A DNA stretch of 64,000 nucleotides from Silurus meridionalis. Its lineage: Eukaryota > Chordata > Actinopteri > Siluriformes > Siluridae. The position numbers and the translations under genes are program-made. Below are positions 1 through 17,560 of this stretch, piece by piece (position 1 is the first letter of the stretch; the number at the start of each line of letters is the position of its first letter). The notes under the pieces were generated by a model. That model saw only the letters and a list, made by a program, of their open reading frames with translations. It was not told the DNA's origin and ran no database searches. The DNA lies in the NCBI RefSeq assembly GCF_014805685.1, contig NC_060885.1:14016632-14080631 (forward strand), read 5' to 3'.

Positions 1-506
1 TCTTTATTTTCTGGAAAATCCACTATTTGCTATTATTTGTAAATATTTGGGTAAAAGAATAAAAACGGAGCCAGATAAGCAGAGAGAATTAGTTTTGTTG
101 TATTTTATTGATAATGGTAATCATTTAATTAAACTATTATTAAGAGAAAATATGAAATGCATGAAACGAATCCTTGTTTCTGACCCAGTCAATTTCTAAA
201 GAAGTAAAAGCTGCCATGATGCAAATATGAGTATTTCGTCTTAGTTTAAGCTGATGAAACACATCCAGAAACTACACAGGATGATACAGTGGTCATTTTC
301 TAATCCAAACAAGATTTGAGAATCAGCTGTATTATCTTTCTTATCAATATATTTAACTATCTGTTTAGTGAATGATGAAGAATGTCCCAATTAAATATTC
401 TGGACAGTATGTTTATCACTGTGAATAAAAAGGAATGAGAACATTATTATCTATGCATAATATACTAATAGGGTTTTAATCAACTGTTAAGGTGTTTCTA
501 CATCAG
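1..506. other. Intron of the AGA-like gene, no exon seen
   Basis: AT-rich sequence upstream of the first recognisable exon of the AGA-like gene. The exon at 507 begins in phase 1, so a preceding exon must exist. I found no stretch here resembling the expected upstream part of the enzyme, including the autocleavage-site region, so that exon probably lies left of the window. Confidence 0.5.
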
Positions 507-2103
507 GAAAACCCTTCAAGGCTCCAGGGCGAGTGGGAGACTCTCCACTTCCTGGTTGTGGCCTTTATGCTGACCACACAGTAAGGTTTTCAACCCCCAT
601 AGCAGCAAAAATATTATAGTGCATTTATATAGTGCCTAATTTATTTTTATGGCAGAAGGTGGTTCCAGCAATCAAGAGCAAACTAGTTAAACATCAACTT
701 GTATTAGTGATGTCTATATCGGATAAGATAATAAAAGAACAAATTAATGTAGTTTGAGAATTTGGGGAAGTTTGACTTCTATTATTTTCATATTTTAGGT
801 GGGTGCTGCAGCAGGTTGGTGCTCTGTTATTATTATTTAGCAGTTCCACCTATTATACTGTATAACTGAAACTAGTGAAAGCTATATATAACTAATAAAT
901 ATATATTTATAATATATATTTTTTCTTTTTAACCCAGTGACAGGTGATGGAGATAAAATCATGTGCTACTGTCCTAGCTTTCAGATTGTACAATTGATGA
1001 GACAGGTATGTTATGAATACTTCAAAATTACATTTAATTAAATAATAAAGAATATTAATTCAAACTTTTATGTTCATGTTAAAAAAAGGAACAACAAGTA
1101 AGAAATCTAAACATGTTCAATACTGTGTAAATGTTAGAGCCTTACTTTGTCTTACAAGGTTTGTGTGAAAAACTGTAGCAAGTTTTCCAATATGCATAGA
1201 ACAACAGAACAACCAGCTAAGCTTTTGAATACTACACCCCAGAGTACCAATGAATGCAGCTTTAAATACAAAGAGTAAAAATGTGTTATGTTAATTTGTA
1301 CTGATCAGCATGACAAACTTTAGGTGTGACTTTTGCACAGTACTGTATTTTGGTTGTAAGATATTGTTTAAAGCTTCCTGGTTTGTGAAATCATAACTAT
1401 GGTATTATGGTAGTGTTTGCAGGTCTTTTTTTTTTTTTAAATACACTGCACCCTTTTTTATGTTAAAGTTATGTTAAAGTTGTTTAAGTTATGATTAATT
1501 CTCACCATTAATATTCTGATTTGAATATAGTTTCTGAGATGTAGAGCAGCTGGCATGGGTTAACCTACAGTTTGTTTCTTGTCCTTGCTTTATAGGGGTT
1601 GTCTCCAAAGGAAGCCTGTTGTTCTGTCCTTGCTGATATAAAGAAAAGGACAGGAGAAGACAAATGCTTTGAGATTGGGCTTATTGCCTTAAATTTGAAG
1701 GTAAATTAATTTTACCAATGAATTTTTTTCTTACCACAGTCAGTTTGGTTAATTATTTGGACACATTTTCTGTTTGAGGGAATGGTTCATAAGTATTTAT
1801 ATTTAAATACATACACAGAGCACATAATTATGTACACATAAGCACATACCGGCACATACCAGCCGTTTGTGGCTATATTACTATGTATACTATTTACTAA
1901 AGACCCTGAAGGAAAACATATATTGCATATTTTCTTAGTTTTGCATGCCAACTTACAGTAGCATCTCTGAGGTGATATGTAATTGCTAAACAACAGCCTT
2001 GTTCTTTCAGGGAGAAGTTGGTGCCGCTTCCTCAGTGGAATTCCCATATACCTTCTGGAACCAGGGAATGGATTCCGTGGAAAAGCACGTCCTTTCTTAT
2101 TAA
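507..2103 (+). CDS. Glycosylasparaginase-like Ntn hydrolase, 3' part (five exons)
   Basis: C-terminal part of an N(4)-(beta-N-acetylglucosaminyl)-L-asparaginase (AGA) family protein. This family cleaves the GlcNAc-asparagine link of glycoproteins in the lysosome, or hydrolyses asparagine in relatives. Exons with GT-AG borders: 507-580, 799-814, 938-1005, 1596-1700 and 2011-2103 (stop TAA 2101-2103). Phases agree throughout and the joined frame has no stop. The first exon encodes the family signature [10 protein letters not shown] followed by YADHT. The 16-nt second exon plus the start of the third give VGAAAVTGDGD, matching the glycine/alanine-rich beta-subunit segment of AGA. The fragment is about 118 residues and ends HVLSY. 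The catalytic threonine lies upstream, outside the window. The C-terminal third diverges from classical AGA, so a fish AGA-like paralogue is as likely as the orthologue. AATAAA at 2201 fits its polyadenylation. Confidence 0.8.
799..814 (+). other. 16-nt micro-exon of the AGA-like gene
   Basis: The sequence GTGGGTGCTGCAGCAG lies between an acceptor (tattttag) and a donor (gttggt). It supplies V-G-A-A-A plus the first base of the next valine. Without it the conserved GAAA/TGDGD motif and the reading frame are lost. Phases 0 in and 1 out match the neighbouring exons exactly. Confidence 0.75.
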
Positions 2104-2215
2104 AGTTCCTTTTCTGTCTTAACATAAACTTTCAAATAAGCAAATTCAATGTAATGGAATCTTTATACATAATTGCATAAAAGCATGGATTTCACTTTAT
2201 AATAAAGAATAATTT
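2104..2215 (+). terminator. 3' UTR and poly(A) signal of the AGA-like gene
   Basis: AATAAA occurs at 2201-2206, about 100 bases after the stop codon, in AT-rich sequence. About 350 bases further on the sequence becomes the promoter region of the next gene. Confidence 0.55.
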
Positions 2216-2469
2216 ATGAATATAATATGGTATTGTATTATTGTCATTTTGTTTCTATGTAATGTTTGTGGGCTGTAATTAGAGGTGATCACTCATCAGT
2301 AATAAATATGATTCTTTTATCATTTTAATTAAAATGATTTTATTTTTATACTATATACTAAAGGAATAACCTGACTCAGGATTTCTTCTTACACACACAC
2401 ACAGTATTGATCAGTGATTCATATTCACACCAGTCTATGCCACGTTTCACTAATGACGTAATTTTTACC

Positions 2470-2860
2470 TCTTATGATAGAGGGCAGGATTGCAGTAGTA
2501 CCGAGTGAGACGGCCTAACAACTATGAACTCATTACCGCTGATTTGCAGTGATGGGAATTGTAGTTTTTAGGTTTGCCATTTTTAAACCGAATGTGTTAC
2601 TCTTTTCGAGTCCTAGAACTACTACTTCCGGGAACCCGTGCCACCGGCCTGTGACGCAGTGTGTTTGAAGAGCCGCTATTTCCTGGTTGAACAGTCAGCC
2701 ATTTTGGGTTTCAAACGAGGAGCCTCTGGTCTGAGAGAGCAGCTAGCCGAGATAGTTACTTTTTTTTAATAATCAGTAGAGATTTGTTGTTTCTACATCA
2801 TTTAACCCAAACGAGGTGTTATTCCAGAAGAGGAGTTAATTTCACAATATCACCTCCACG
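2470..2860 (+). promoter_or_regulatory. rab1a: rab1a promoter and 5' UTR
   Basis: Locally CpG-richer sequence just upstream of the rab1a start. It contains GGGAATTGTAGT at 2554-2565, the reverse complement of the ACTACAATTCCC core bound by ZNF143/STAF. It also contains an ETS-type ACTTCCGG at 2624-2631. Both are typical of TATA-less housekeeping promoters. The transcription start is probably near 2640-2700. An in-frame TAA lies eight codons before the ATG at 2861, which supports that start. Confidence 0.6.
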
Positions 2861-9401
<6,541 letters not shown>

Positions 9402-10440
9402 GGGCACCATGCTCCTTTACCAAAAAGTCCCAGAATCCCAAACAACAAGGCCCAACAATACCAGAGAAACAGAACTAGACCACTTATTTCCACAGAGACA
9501 AGGGTGAGATGAAGACAGGAAACAACTTAAGTTGTCTAAATTGTACTGTATGTAGCCTCACTACCAACAAAACTATAGAAGAATCTACAACCGTCCCGGC
9601 TCCCTCCCTTTTAAACAGGTTAACATGTCAGATATTTGGTAACGGTCTGGGGCTGCATTGAAACACCCCTACAACCACTCCTTCCCCCCCACCGAAAATA
9701 AAAAATAAAAACAGCCCCAGACTGATTTCATTTTCACACAAATGTGTGTCTGTGTGCAGGTTTCTAAGGAATATTGTGTGTATTTCTCACTGCATTTCAC
9801 GGCATTCCTCTTGCAGGTTTAGTGTGGTCAAAATACAATTACTCCCTTTTTTCCTTTTCCTTTTGGTTTCCTATATTTCCTGTGTTGATTATTTCACTGT
9901 AATATCAGCATGTGTAGGTTTTTGTCCCCATATATGGTCATTTGCCAATCTGCATTTTAAACAACTGCACAACAGTGGCTGTCTAATGTCAAAAAAAAAA
10001 AAAAATTTAGTGAAATATATGTACATATACATTATGTATATATATGTAAGATCGACTTGCCAGTTCTGTAGAAATGAAGACATTATCTAAGTAGTTTTAC
10101 TTTTAAAATCTTTTGTATTTACTTTGTGGCTGCAGACTTGTACTTTTGTTGCGCTACATGTAACATTTAACAAACAAGTAAAAAATAATAAATATTGTAC
10201 CACCACACTGTACAATAACACATATGTTTGCCATTCTTGATAGAACATGTAGAGACCATGTATGTGTTTTGATTATTTATTCAGCTTTCATTTGGGGGAA
10301 AGAAAAATCCTGTTCCTAATGTAATCCAAAACCAATTTCAAGTTAGCCGTTACCTGTGGAATATCTTGCACATGGCCAAGCTGCATATAAAACACTATGT
10401 TCTCATTTTTCATAATAAAGACAACTGAAGTCCGGCTTAA
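9402..10440 (+). other. rab1a: rab1a 3' UTR with two poly(A) signals
   Basis: AATAAA occurs at 10187-10192 and again at 10414-10419, giving possible 3' UTRs of about 0.8 and 1.0 kb. Open frames here (for example 9746-10090) have no protein features and lie in transcribed UTR. Confidence 0.6.
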
Positions 10441-10850
10441 ACAAGCGTGTTAATAGATGGCATATAGTTTGTGTTGCCCAATGACCAAGTATACATCAAA
10501 TGCTATGCATTATATGTTGCATACCTGCATGTTCCATTATCCATGTTTCCTTATATCTAAATAATATCTAAAGAACTGTTTTGCAGTTATTAATGTCTAA
10601 TGTAAGAACAGACTACTTTAAGAGCAGAATGTATTCTCTTTTGAAACTCCTCAAAGTTAATTGTATTCAATAGCAATTATTAAAACTGAAACAGCATTTA
10701 AATCCTTATATTGCCAAGTAAACATTGGAAATAATTAAGCTTTTGTCAGGTGTGTCATATCTTTTTAAGATATGCTATATTTAAAAGTACAAGATAAAAA
10801 TATTATTTTCTTAATAGAACACAGGACAGAAAAATAATGGTTGTGCAAAG
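10440..10850. other. Intergenic space between convergent rab1a and cep68
   Basis: About 400 bases of AT-rich sequence between the distal rab1a poly(A) signal and a reverse-strand AATAAA (TTTATT at 10851-10856). No repeat or gene recognised. Confidence 0.5.
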
Positions 10851-11459
10851 TTTATTATTCTTTGTGATAGAAAAACTGCAACTGAGACTAATCTTAATTA
10901 ATCCAAAAACTACTTTCTTTACTTGAACATGGGGTGTCTGGAAATCCTACTGCGGTCTCTTTAGGGTGAGATGTAAAACCATACATAACATTAAAAAGGC
11001 ACACACTGTGCAGCCTGGACAACAGTGTGCTCTCAGCCGAGGCAGAAACTAAAGCTGCAGGCCTGCTATTGAGGAGGCCTCTTATTAAAACTTAATGAAT
11101 AGCCCTAATAACCTGAGATCCTGCTGTGTACCAGGACAGAAGAGCACTTAACTGTTACATAAAGTAAAATAATACTATAATGACATACACTGACTTTTTG
11201 TAACATAAGAATATATACAGTACATGTAACTGAACATATATGAATCAGATGATGTGCAAAAACAAAGTGCGTCTGTGGTAACAGTTGACATACAATACAA
11301 TTATTCTTTAAAATATAACAACAGTGCTTCAAAGTAAATGTTTTAAAGGGTAACACAAAACATGACCATAAATGTAATTATGGCAGAACTTTTTTTTTAC
11401 ACAACTCATGCAGTAGCACCTGCACATAAAAGTCCTGAAAGACACAGGCACATTGAATT
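10851..11459 (-). other. cep68: Probable cep68 3' UTR
   Basis: It lies between the cep68 stop (11460) and a minus-strand AATAAA read as TTTATT at 10851-10856. It has no coding features. Confidence 0.45.
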
Positions 11460-14400
11460 CTACTGATCCCGACTGCTGAATGATGTCTCTTCTGTTGGGA
11501 AATGAGAATCATTTTTTTTAGGACAATACACTTATGTGCAAAACATTTAAACAATTTGAGCTCAGCATTGCTTACCTGTGTTATTCCACAAGTTTGGATC
11601 GGTTAGACAGTCCATGGTGGATAGGATCGAGGAGAAGAGGTGCTCTGAATGACTCTCCAAAGCATGAGACTGCCTCTCTATTAATGTCAGTGTATCCTTC
11701 AGAACTGGATACCAATAAGAGTGAGAGAATATAAAACAAAATTATTCTGTAAACATTAATTAGTTGATGCACTTTAATAACTGTTTGTTTTTATATATGT
11801 ATACATGTACAGTGTACGATTACCACATACTGGTGATGACAATGCAATGCAACAAAAACATTACTCCGTTTATCTCATGCATGCATGGTCTTTTTCTCCA
11901 GCTGGACTGCTGTCACACATGACTGTGATATTGGGTTACACTGTACTATTTGTTCACAAGCACAGTGCTCTAACTGGATGGCACGCACACAGGAAAAATG
12001 AGCCACTGTTTTTGCAAAGTAAAGAAGAACGTGCTTTAACAGCACTTCGATCCTTCTGAAGGATCATTACACAATACAGCTGTTCTTTTTAACGGATTAA
12101 AGGAAAAACCAATGACAAACATTTTGAGGAATTGTGACGTAGCAGCACGCTTTCCGTTTGAGAACATTCAGGACATCTATATGTCACTGTGACCACCAGA
12201 GGAAGCTATTAGCTGACATGAATACTTGTTTGTTACAGCATTTGACCTGTAGAGCTTATTGCATACCAGAAGCGAAAGGAAGAAGTTTTGTCACCCAATA
12301 TATTACATTAAAGTGAGATTCTTTCGTTCACATATAGCATCTTGTTAGGAAGCTGGGGTCACAGCACAGGGTCTGGCATAATACAGCACATCACAAGGGC
12401 CATGCTCAAGGGCCAAAAACTGGTAGCTTAACGAATGGTGTCATGAGACACATTGGTCATGCGATCTAGACCATTATATGATTTTCACTTGTGATTGTTA
12501 TTAAATAAATAAAACATTGCACGAGTATAACAATAATTTAATTATTTAGTAATTAAAATTTGGTACTTGAACAAATTCAGCAAAAAAATTATAGAAACGT
12601 GTAATCAATGCTTATTAAATTTAATTAACAAAATGGACATAAAATGTGTAATTACACATCTAATTGTTCTCAATACATGCGAGTAAAAAAATAATAGAAA
12701 TTCACTATCACTATAGTCACTATCAGACACTCACAGGGAGATGTTGAGTTTATGCAGCTCAAAAGGCATTCTCCAGTCTGGAGGACAGATGTTGTAAGTG
12801 GTTTGTGGGCTTGGACTTCCTCCTGAAAACTCTGGAAATAATTCATTGATTTATTAACTGTTTGTTGAGAATAAAAAAAAAATCTTGTAGGAAATGTTTG
12901 CAAGGAATCAGACTATGCATACATCCAGTTATCCTATATTATTTTCATAGTACTGACCTTATAGTCAGCCAGAGAGGCTTTAACACTGTCAATATTCCCT
13001 GAAGGAGGTGAAAGCATGTCCATCCTTTCCACCACCTTGTGCAACCACTGAATCAGTTTTTCTAAATTTGAGCAAAAACTCTGAGAAAAAACAGAAGTCA
13101 CATTAGAGTTCATGTCACGGGCAGTTAATTAATTCCAATAGACAGTTGGAATATCCTCTGGGGGGCAATATCTCAATTTTCAACTCACTTGTAAGTTCTG
13201 CAACAGGGACTCTTGTGTCCTTTCCACACCTTCATCAATCTCTGTCTTCCTTTTAAACTCATACAAAGTCATTTCTCTTAGCTGATCCACAGTGGCTTCC
13301 ATGTCCCCCAGATTATCTCTGGTTAACTGCACTCTAGTATTCAGTCTTTTCTTTTGCTCTATAAGAGGAACCTTTTTAGCAGACTGTTGCAAATAAGAGT
13401 CCTCATCTGCCTTTTTTCCCGCTTGCATTAAAGATCTAATAGACACACTTTGCTGCTCCAGAACCTCCTGGTTGGTGGTGACTGGCTGGTTTATTTGTGC
13501 TGTGATGTCTTTTAGTTTCTGAGAAAGGTCCTGAATCTCATGTAGCTGTTCAGGCAACTGGAGAAACTCCTCATCCCACTCGCCAAGTGACCTCAAACTG
13601 GGTAAGATGCTTGTGGACCTGATAAATGTTGGAGTAGACCTGGATGTGGAAAATTTCTTATAGTGAGAGTTGCATTTTCCTTCACAATCCAGACTTTCCA
13701 ATGATAAACCCACCTGCTCTAATGAATTCAGGCTTCTAGACACTCTAATGTCTGATGGCTTGGACTGTGCCAGCTTCATCAGATTTGGACACTGAAATCC
13801 AAATGGTTGACGAGAAGCTGGACCAGATCTACCCTGCCTCATTCCTGAAACAGGCTTGTCCAAAAAAGAAAGACTAGAAGAGCTAAGAAAACTATCCACT
13901 TCAATGCCAGAGTCTTGTAAAGGTTGATCAGTTTGCAACTTGTGTTCATTTGAACTCCAGTTATAAGTCATGTTGGGCCTTAGAGGATATGTATAATCCA
14001 GGAGGGTCTGATACTCCTTGTCAGGGTCCCAGCTGGGAGACTTGCGGTCTGGAGAAGGTGGTAAGGTACTGGGGATAGCGCAATCCCAGTAAGTGGATTG
14101 ATACTGGGACATTTGTTTAGGTGCCGATAATAGCTCTTGTTTCTCAGTGAAAAGTCAGTGTTAAGCAGATAATTTTTCTCTTGCTTGGATGCTCTTGTGT
14201 TTGATCTTTGGAAGGTACGAGCTTGAGCAGTGTATGAAAGAGGCAAAATCCTCTGTGTGGAAGTCCACATAGGACTTATTGGTATTGTAAGGTTCAAATC
14301 ATCTAATGGGGAGCTAGAAAGGCTCCTATTTTCAACTTTGCTTGCTGAAGGACCAGGGCTGTAAATAGGTTCCTCATGAGAAGAGCATAGCCTGAGATCT

Positions 14401-14992
14401 GACAAATTCAAGGAAGCACAAAGGTCTTCCCTGGATGCTGAAAGAGAAGAAGTAATGACCTTTGGAACACTTGTGCTATCCAACATGTTAGAATCCAAGC
14501 GTTCATCTTGCATTTGACAATTTGCTTGGAAATTGCTCATGTAAACCTATGAAATAAAATAAAAAAATATCTTAATATTCAAAACAATCAAAGAATCATT
14601 AACAGAAACACAATATAATAGTGTGCATGAATTAGAATAATGTAAAAGTTCAAAAAGTATTCATAAAATCTGCAACAATTAGAACATTGAGATCAACTCA
14701 CCCTTTTAGAGTACTCATGTGTGAGAGGATTCTTCAGAATTGAAGTGTGGTGCTCTGTTGAGATCAGTGGCTTTCGGGCAGTATACAAGCTCCTGCCTGT
14801 CATGTACCTAGAAGTAGGTGCCATGGTAACAGTTTTTTTGCTAGCAGCACTGTCTCTGTCAAAGTTTCTACAGTCCGGGCCATGCATTGACCTTGATCGG
14901 TTACTGGCTCCTTGTGTGAGATGTCGAGTGTAGGCACTGTGAATAAATGCTGGAATCCTGCTTTTACGCCTCCCATAGTTACTCTGCTCCAT
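11460..14992 (-). CDS. cep68: Centrosomal protein of 68 kDa (Cep68), with an apparent 1-nt frameshift
   Basis: Cep68 is a centrosome-linker protein that works with rootletin and C-Nap1 to hold centrioles together in interphase. Exons (minus): 14992-14702, 14546-13189, 13080-12958, 12831-12735, 11704-11576 and 11491-11460 (TAG). The chosen ATG begins MEQSNYGRRK; upstream coding exons cannot be excluded. Two regions match human CEP68: a central block with YWDCAIPSTLPPSPDR and KEYQTLLDYTYPLRP, and a C-terminal spectrin-like helical block spanning the last exons (LEKLIQWLH, HKPLTTSVLQTGE, LKDTLTLIERQSHALESHS). The 1358-nt second exon is phase 0 at both ends yet is not a multiple of three. Its 5' frame (serine-rich, no stop until 13980) and its conserved 3' frame (open from about 14149) differ by one base. 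One base added in the T-runs at 14112-14118 would give about 676 aa. This may be a sequence error or a real allele. Confidence 0.85.
11705..12734 (-). other. cep68 intron before the penultimate coding exon
   Basis: About 1 kb of AT-rich intron. The 84-codon open stretch on + at 11805-12059 has no recognisable domain. No mobile element identified. Confidence 0.6.
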
Positions 14993-15884
14993 CTGATACA
15001 AGGTGTCTGATAAATCAATTCCCAGAGCCCTAGGAACACACTGAATTCTTGATATGCCCCATTTGATCTCTCTAAGAAAGATGAACTGACAAAGGAAGGG
15101 GAACAAAAGTGAGGAGTCACTATCATATCAGCATTCATGAAGTACTATTATGCAAAAGCATAAAGTAAACATACATTTAGCAGGACATTGCATGTAAAAA
15201 GTAAAATGAGCTTTGTTAAATGTATTGATGCGTTTGCTACTTGATATGGCTCAACAAACTCATAAAGAGGACATGCTCAGGCTTGCCTGTTATTCAAGAT
15301 TAAATGTGCTCAATGAACACTGCCACAAAATACCGAGAATGTTCCAGGAAACAAGAGAGAAAGTCAACAAATATAAATGAACTCATTTAAAACAAACAAA
15401 ACAATACATTTCACAATCAAATGTGAATATCCCCTATACTTTGTATTATAAAATTACTATACTGCATATATCTACCTCCATCAAATCCAACTTCAGTGCA
15501 TTTGATGGTGAAATTAATTACACTTCTGTAGAAGATGTAAATGCTTGTGGAAGGCAACTCTTGCCATTTTTCTGCTTCTTTGGCTCAGTCATTTCATGTA
15601 CTTCTGGTTTTTATGGTGAAAGACAGGATCACTTCTCTAAAAAGCTGCTCCCATGATGAGTGCAACACTAGGAGTAATGTTCTTCGATTTGAAATCTCAG
15701 TGTTTTCAAGATTAGGCTGCCAAAAGACAATGGAAAACTGGCATATGACCATTTTACAATCAAACCTTCTGGTAATCAGTCTGTTGTAAAATCATTTGTC
15801 ACATATATTGCAGTGGTCCTTTACACTGTGTAAATGTCTCCTATACCACCTAGCTTTGTGTTCAGTGTTCCCGGTAAATAAAAT

Positions 15885-16454
15885 TAGAGGTCGACCGATA
15901 TGGGTTTTTTTCTCTGGGTGATATTAAAAAAGCAGGATTTTGTTTTTTTCCGCTTATCTCATAAAATCGAATAGTTAATAAATAACACATGATGCAGAAA
16001 ATTGCTTAAAAGTAACTTTTATTGAACAAGCCTCCTCAATCGGCACACTTGTTACCAGGTTTTGGCGGCGACGAACTCCGAATAAATATTTAGCTGGGCG
16101 AATTAGCACACAAGAAAAACAATTAAACATGCTTTTTGTCATTCTTGCGCTTGTCCTTAAAACATGGCATACATAATTTTTTTAAAAAGCTCACAAATAT
16201 GTACATTAGTAATTGCGCAGGTGCTTTATATAGTCACAGTTGTAGTTTTTCCGGTTCCCCTTTTGGGACGCGGAATACAGACTACAGCCACCTGCTGGTA
16301 CGGGAAAGTTCTTCTCTCATACAAGCGCAGAACGTTATCTCACGGTTTAGTGTGTCAGATGCACCTGCTTAATAATCGGCCTAATTTGCAGCACAATCAG
16401 CAAGTGCTGATTAGTTCAAACATGCCAAAACATCGATCAATTGGTCGACCTCTA
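15885..16454. mobile_element. Non-autonomous DNA transposon with TAGAGGTCGACC ends
   Basis: About 570 bp bounded by the inverted repeats TAGAGGTCGACCGAT and, at the other end, ATTGGTCGACCTCTA. The outer TA at each side may be target duplication or part of the repeat. The interior has no credible transposase, only short open frames (16136-16460, +). Superfamily unassigned. Confidence 0.7.
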
Positions 16455-17219
16455 GACTGATGAAATGGTTTGAAAAGATGTATGAATAAATTAATTAATT
16501 AAGACTTTGGTAACGCATAAGAGGTATCTCAAAGAGTGAAATTCTGATGTGGCTAATGTATTCAATATTTGAAGGCATGGCATTGTATTGACAGTGGGAA
16601 TTTGAATGTAAATGCATGCTTGTAAATTGTTATAACTCATGATTGCATTGTGGGATGTCTCTGTAGCCTATACACACCTACTACAAGCTCAGCAATGAGA
16701 CGTCCTACGTGTTTGTACACCACCATGGCAACTATAGACTGAGAGAGCATTGAACCAAAATGCAAATCCTCAATGCGCTGTTAGCCCTGACATTGTTTGT
16801 GCTGTCCCAATCAACAATTGTGCAGTGCATAAAGCAGTGCATGATAACCTAATGGTTTAGAAACTAAGCAATCAAAGAATCAAAATGAATTTGCCCAGTG
16901 ACGCTCAACATCTGACTGTTCTGTCCAGAGCCACCAGTTGAACAGGACAGTTTGAAGACTTTTATATGGTTAATCTATCACATTCCCCATTTAGAAGTGA
17001 AACAAGCTTTTAAAAGCCACAGCAGAGGAAAGCAGCAGGCAAAACGTTTTCTGGGACTAGTAATAGCTCTCGAACTAGAATGAAACTGAAAGGTATTTTC
17101 ATTGTTGGCATTATAGGACAAATAACTAAATGTTTAACTCAGGAACATCTGTACGTTTTACACATAACCAAAAACATCCAGTCATTGATCAGCAGCAGCG
17201 ACAAACTATCGAGTAACTG

Positions 17220-17560
17220 TCGCCGATGAGGGACAACTACTGTATATACCGCGTCCATTTATATGTCTAGATGTTACACCGCTTCTGTTCATCACAAAGA
17301 CAATATCCGATGTTAGTAGGCAGCCATCTTATGCAGGCTAAGAACAGTGTAAATACCTCTTTTTTTTCCCCAGATGTGACGCAGAAGGTTTTAAAAGGTT
17401 TAGTGTATATAAAATTCTCGGACGTTTAGCAGTAAAAAATACAGTGCAGTCCGGTATTAAAGCGGTTCCTATTAAAGACTAGCGGAAAAGCGGAAGAGCT
17501 CGAGAGAGCCAGCCAATAGCAACACCAGACCGACCATGGCGGAGGTACACTGAGCTTCCT
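17220..17560. promoter_or_regulatory. Candidate cep68 promoter, possibly bidirectional
   Basis: This region has more CpG and GC than its surroundings. On the minus strand AAGATGGCTGC (about 17325-17335) matches the YY1 core often found at housekeeping start sites. A CCAAT box (AGCCAATAGC, about 17508) and CCATGGCGGAGG (about 17534) lie at the right side. Direction and start site are inferred, not shown. Confidence 0.45.

Larger units (their letters stand above)
14993..17560 (-). other. cep68 5' region: 5' UTR or intron, and promoter
   Basis: Upstream of the assigned ATG the frame stays open to an acceptor-like CTTTGTCAG near 15076, so the exon may extend to there. Beyond it lies about 2 kb of intron or upstream DNA containing one DNA transposon (15885-16454). 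The CpG-richer stretch at 17220-17560 is the best promoter candidate. Confidence 0.45.

Noticed and set aside
13980..14540. Treating the 5' and 3' halves of the cep68 large exon as two separate genes
   Set aside because: Both halves lie in one exon with matching phase-0 borders and the conserved order of Cep68; a one-base indel explains the break.
17536..17550. ATGGCGGAG followed by GTACAC on + looked like a coding first exon
   Set aside because: The frame stops after five codons, GTACAC is a poor donor, and no plus-strand exon was seen downstream; more likely a YY1-like promoter motif.
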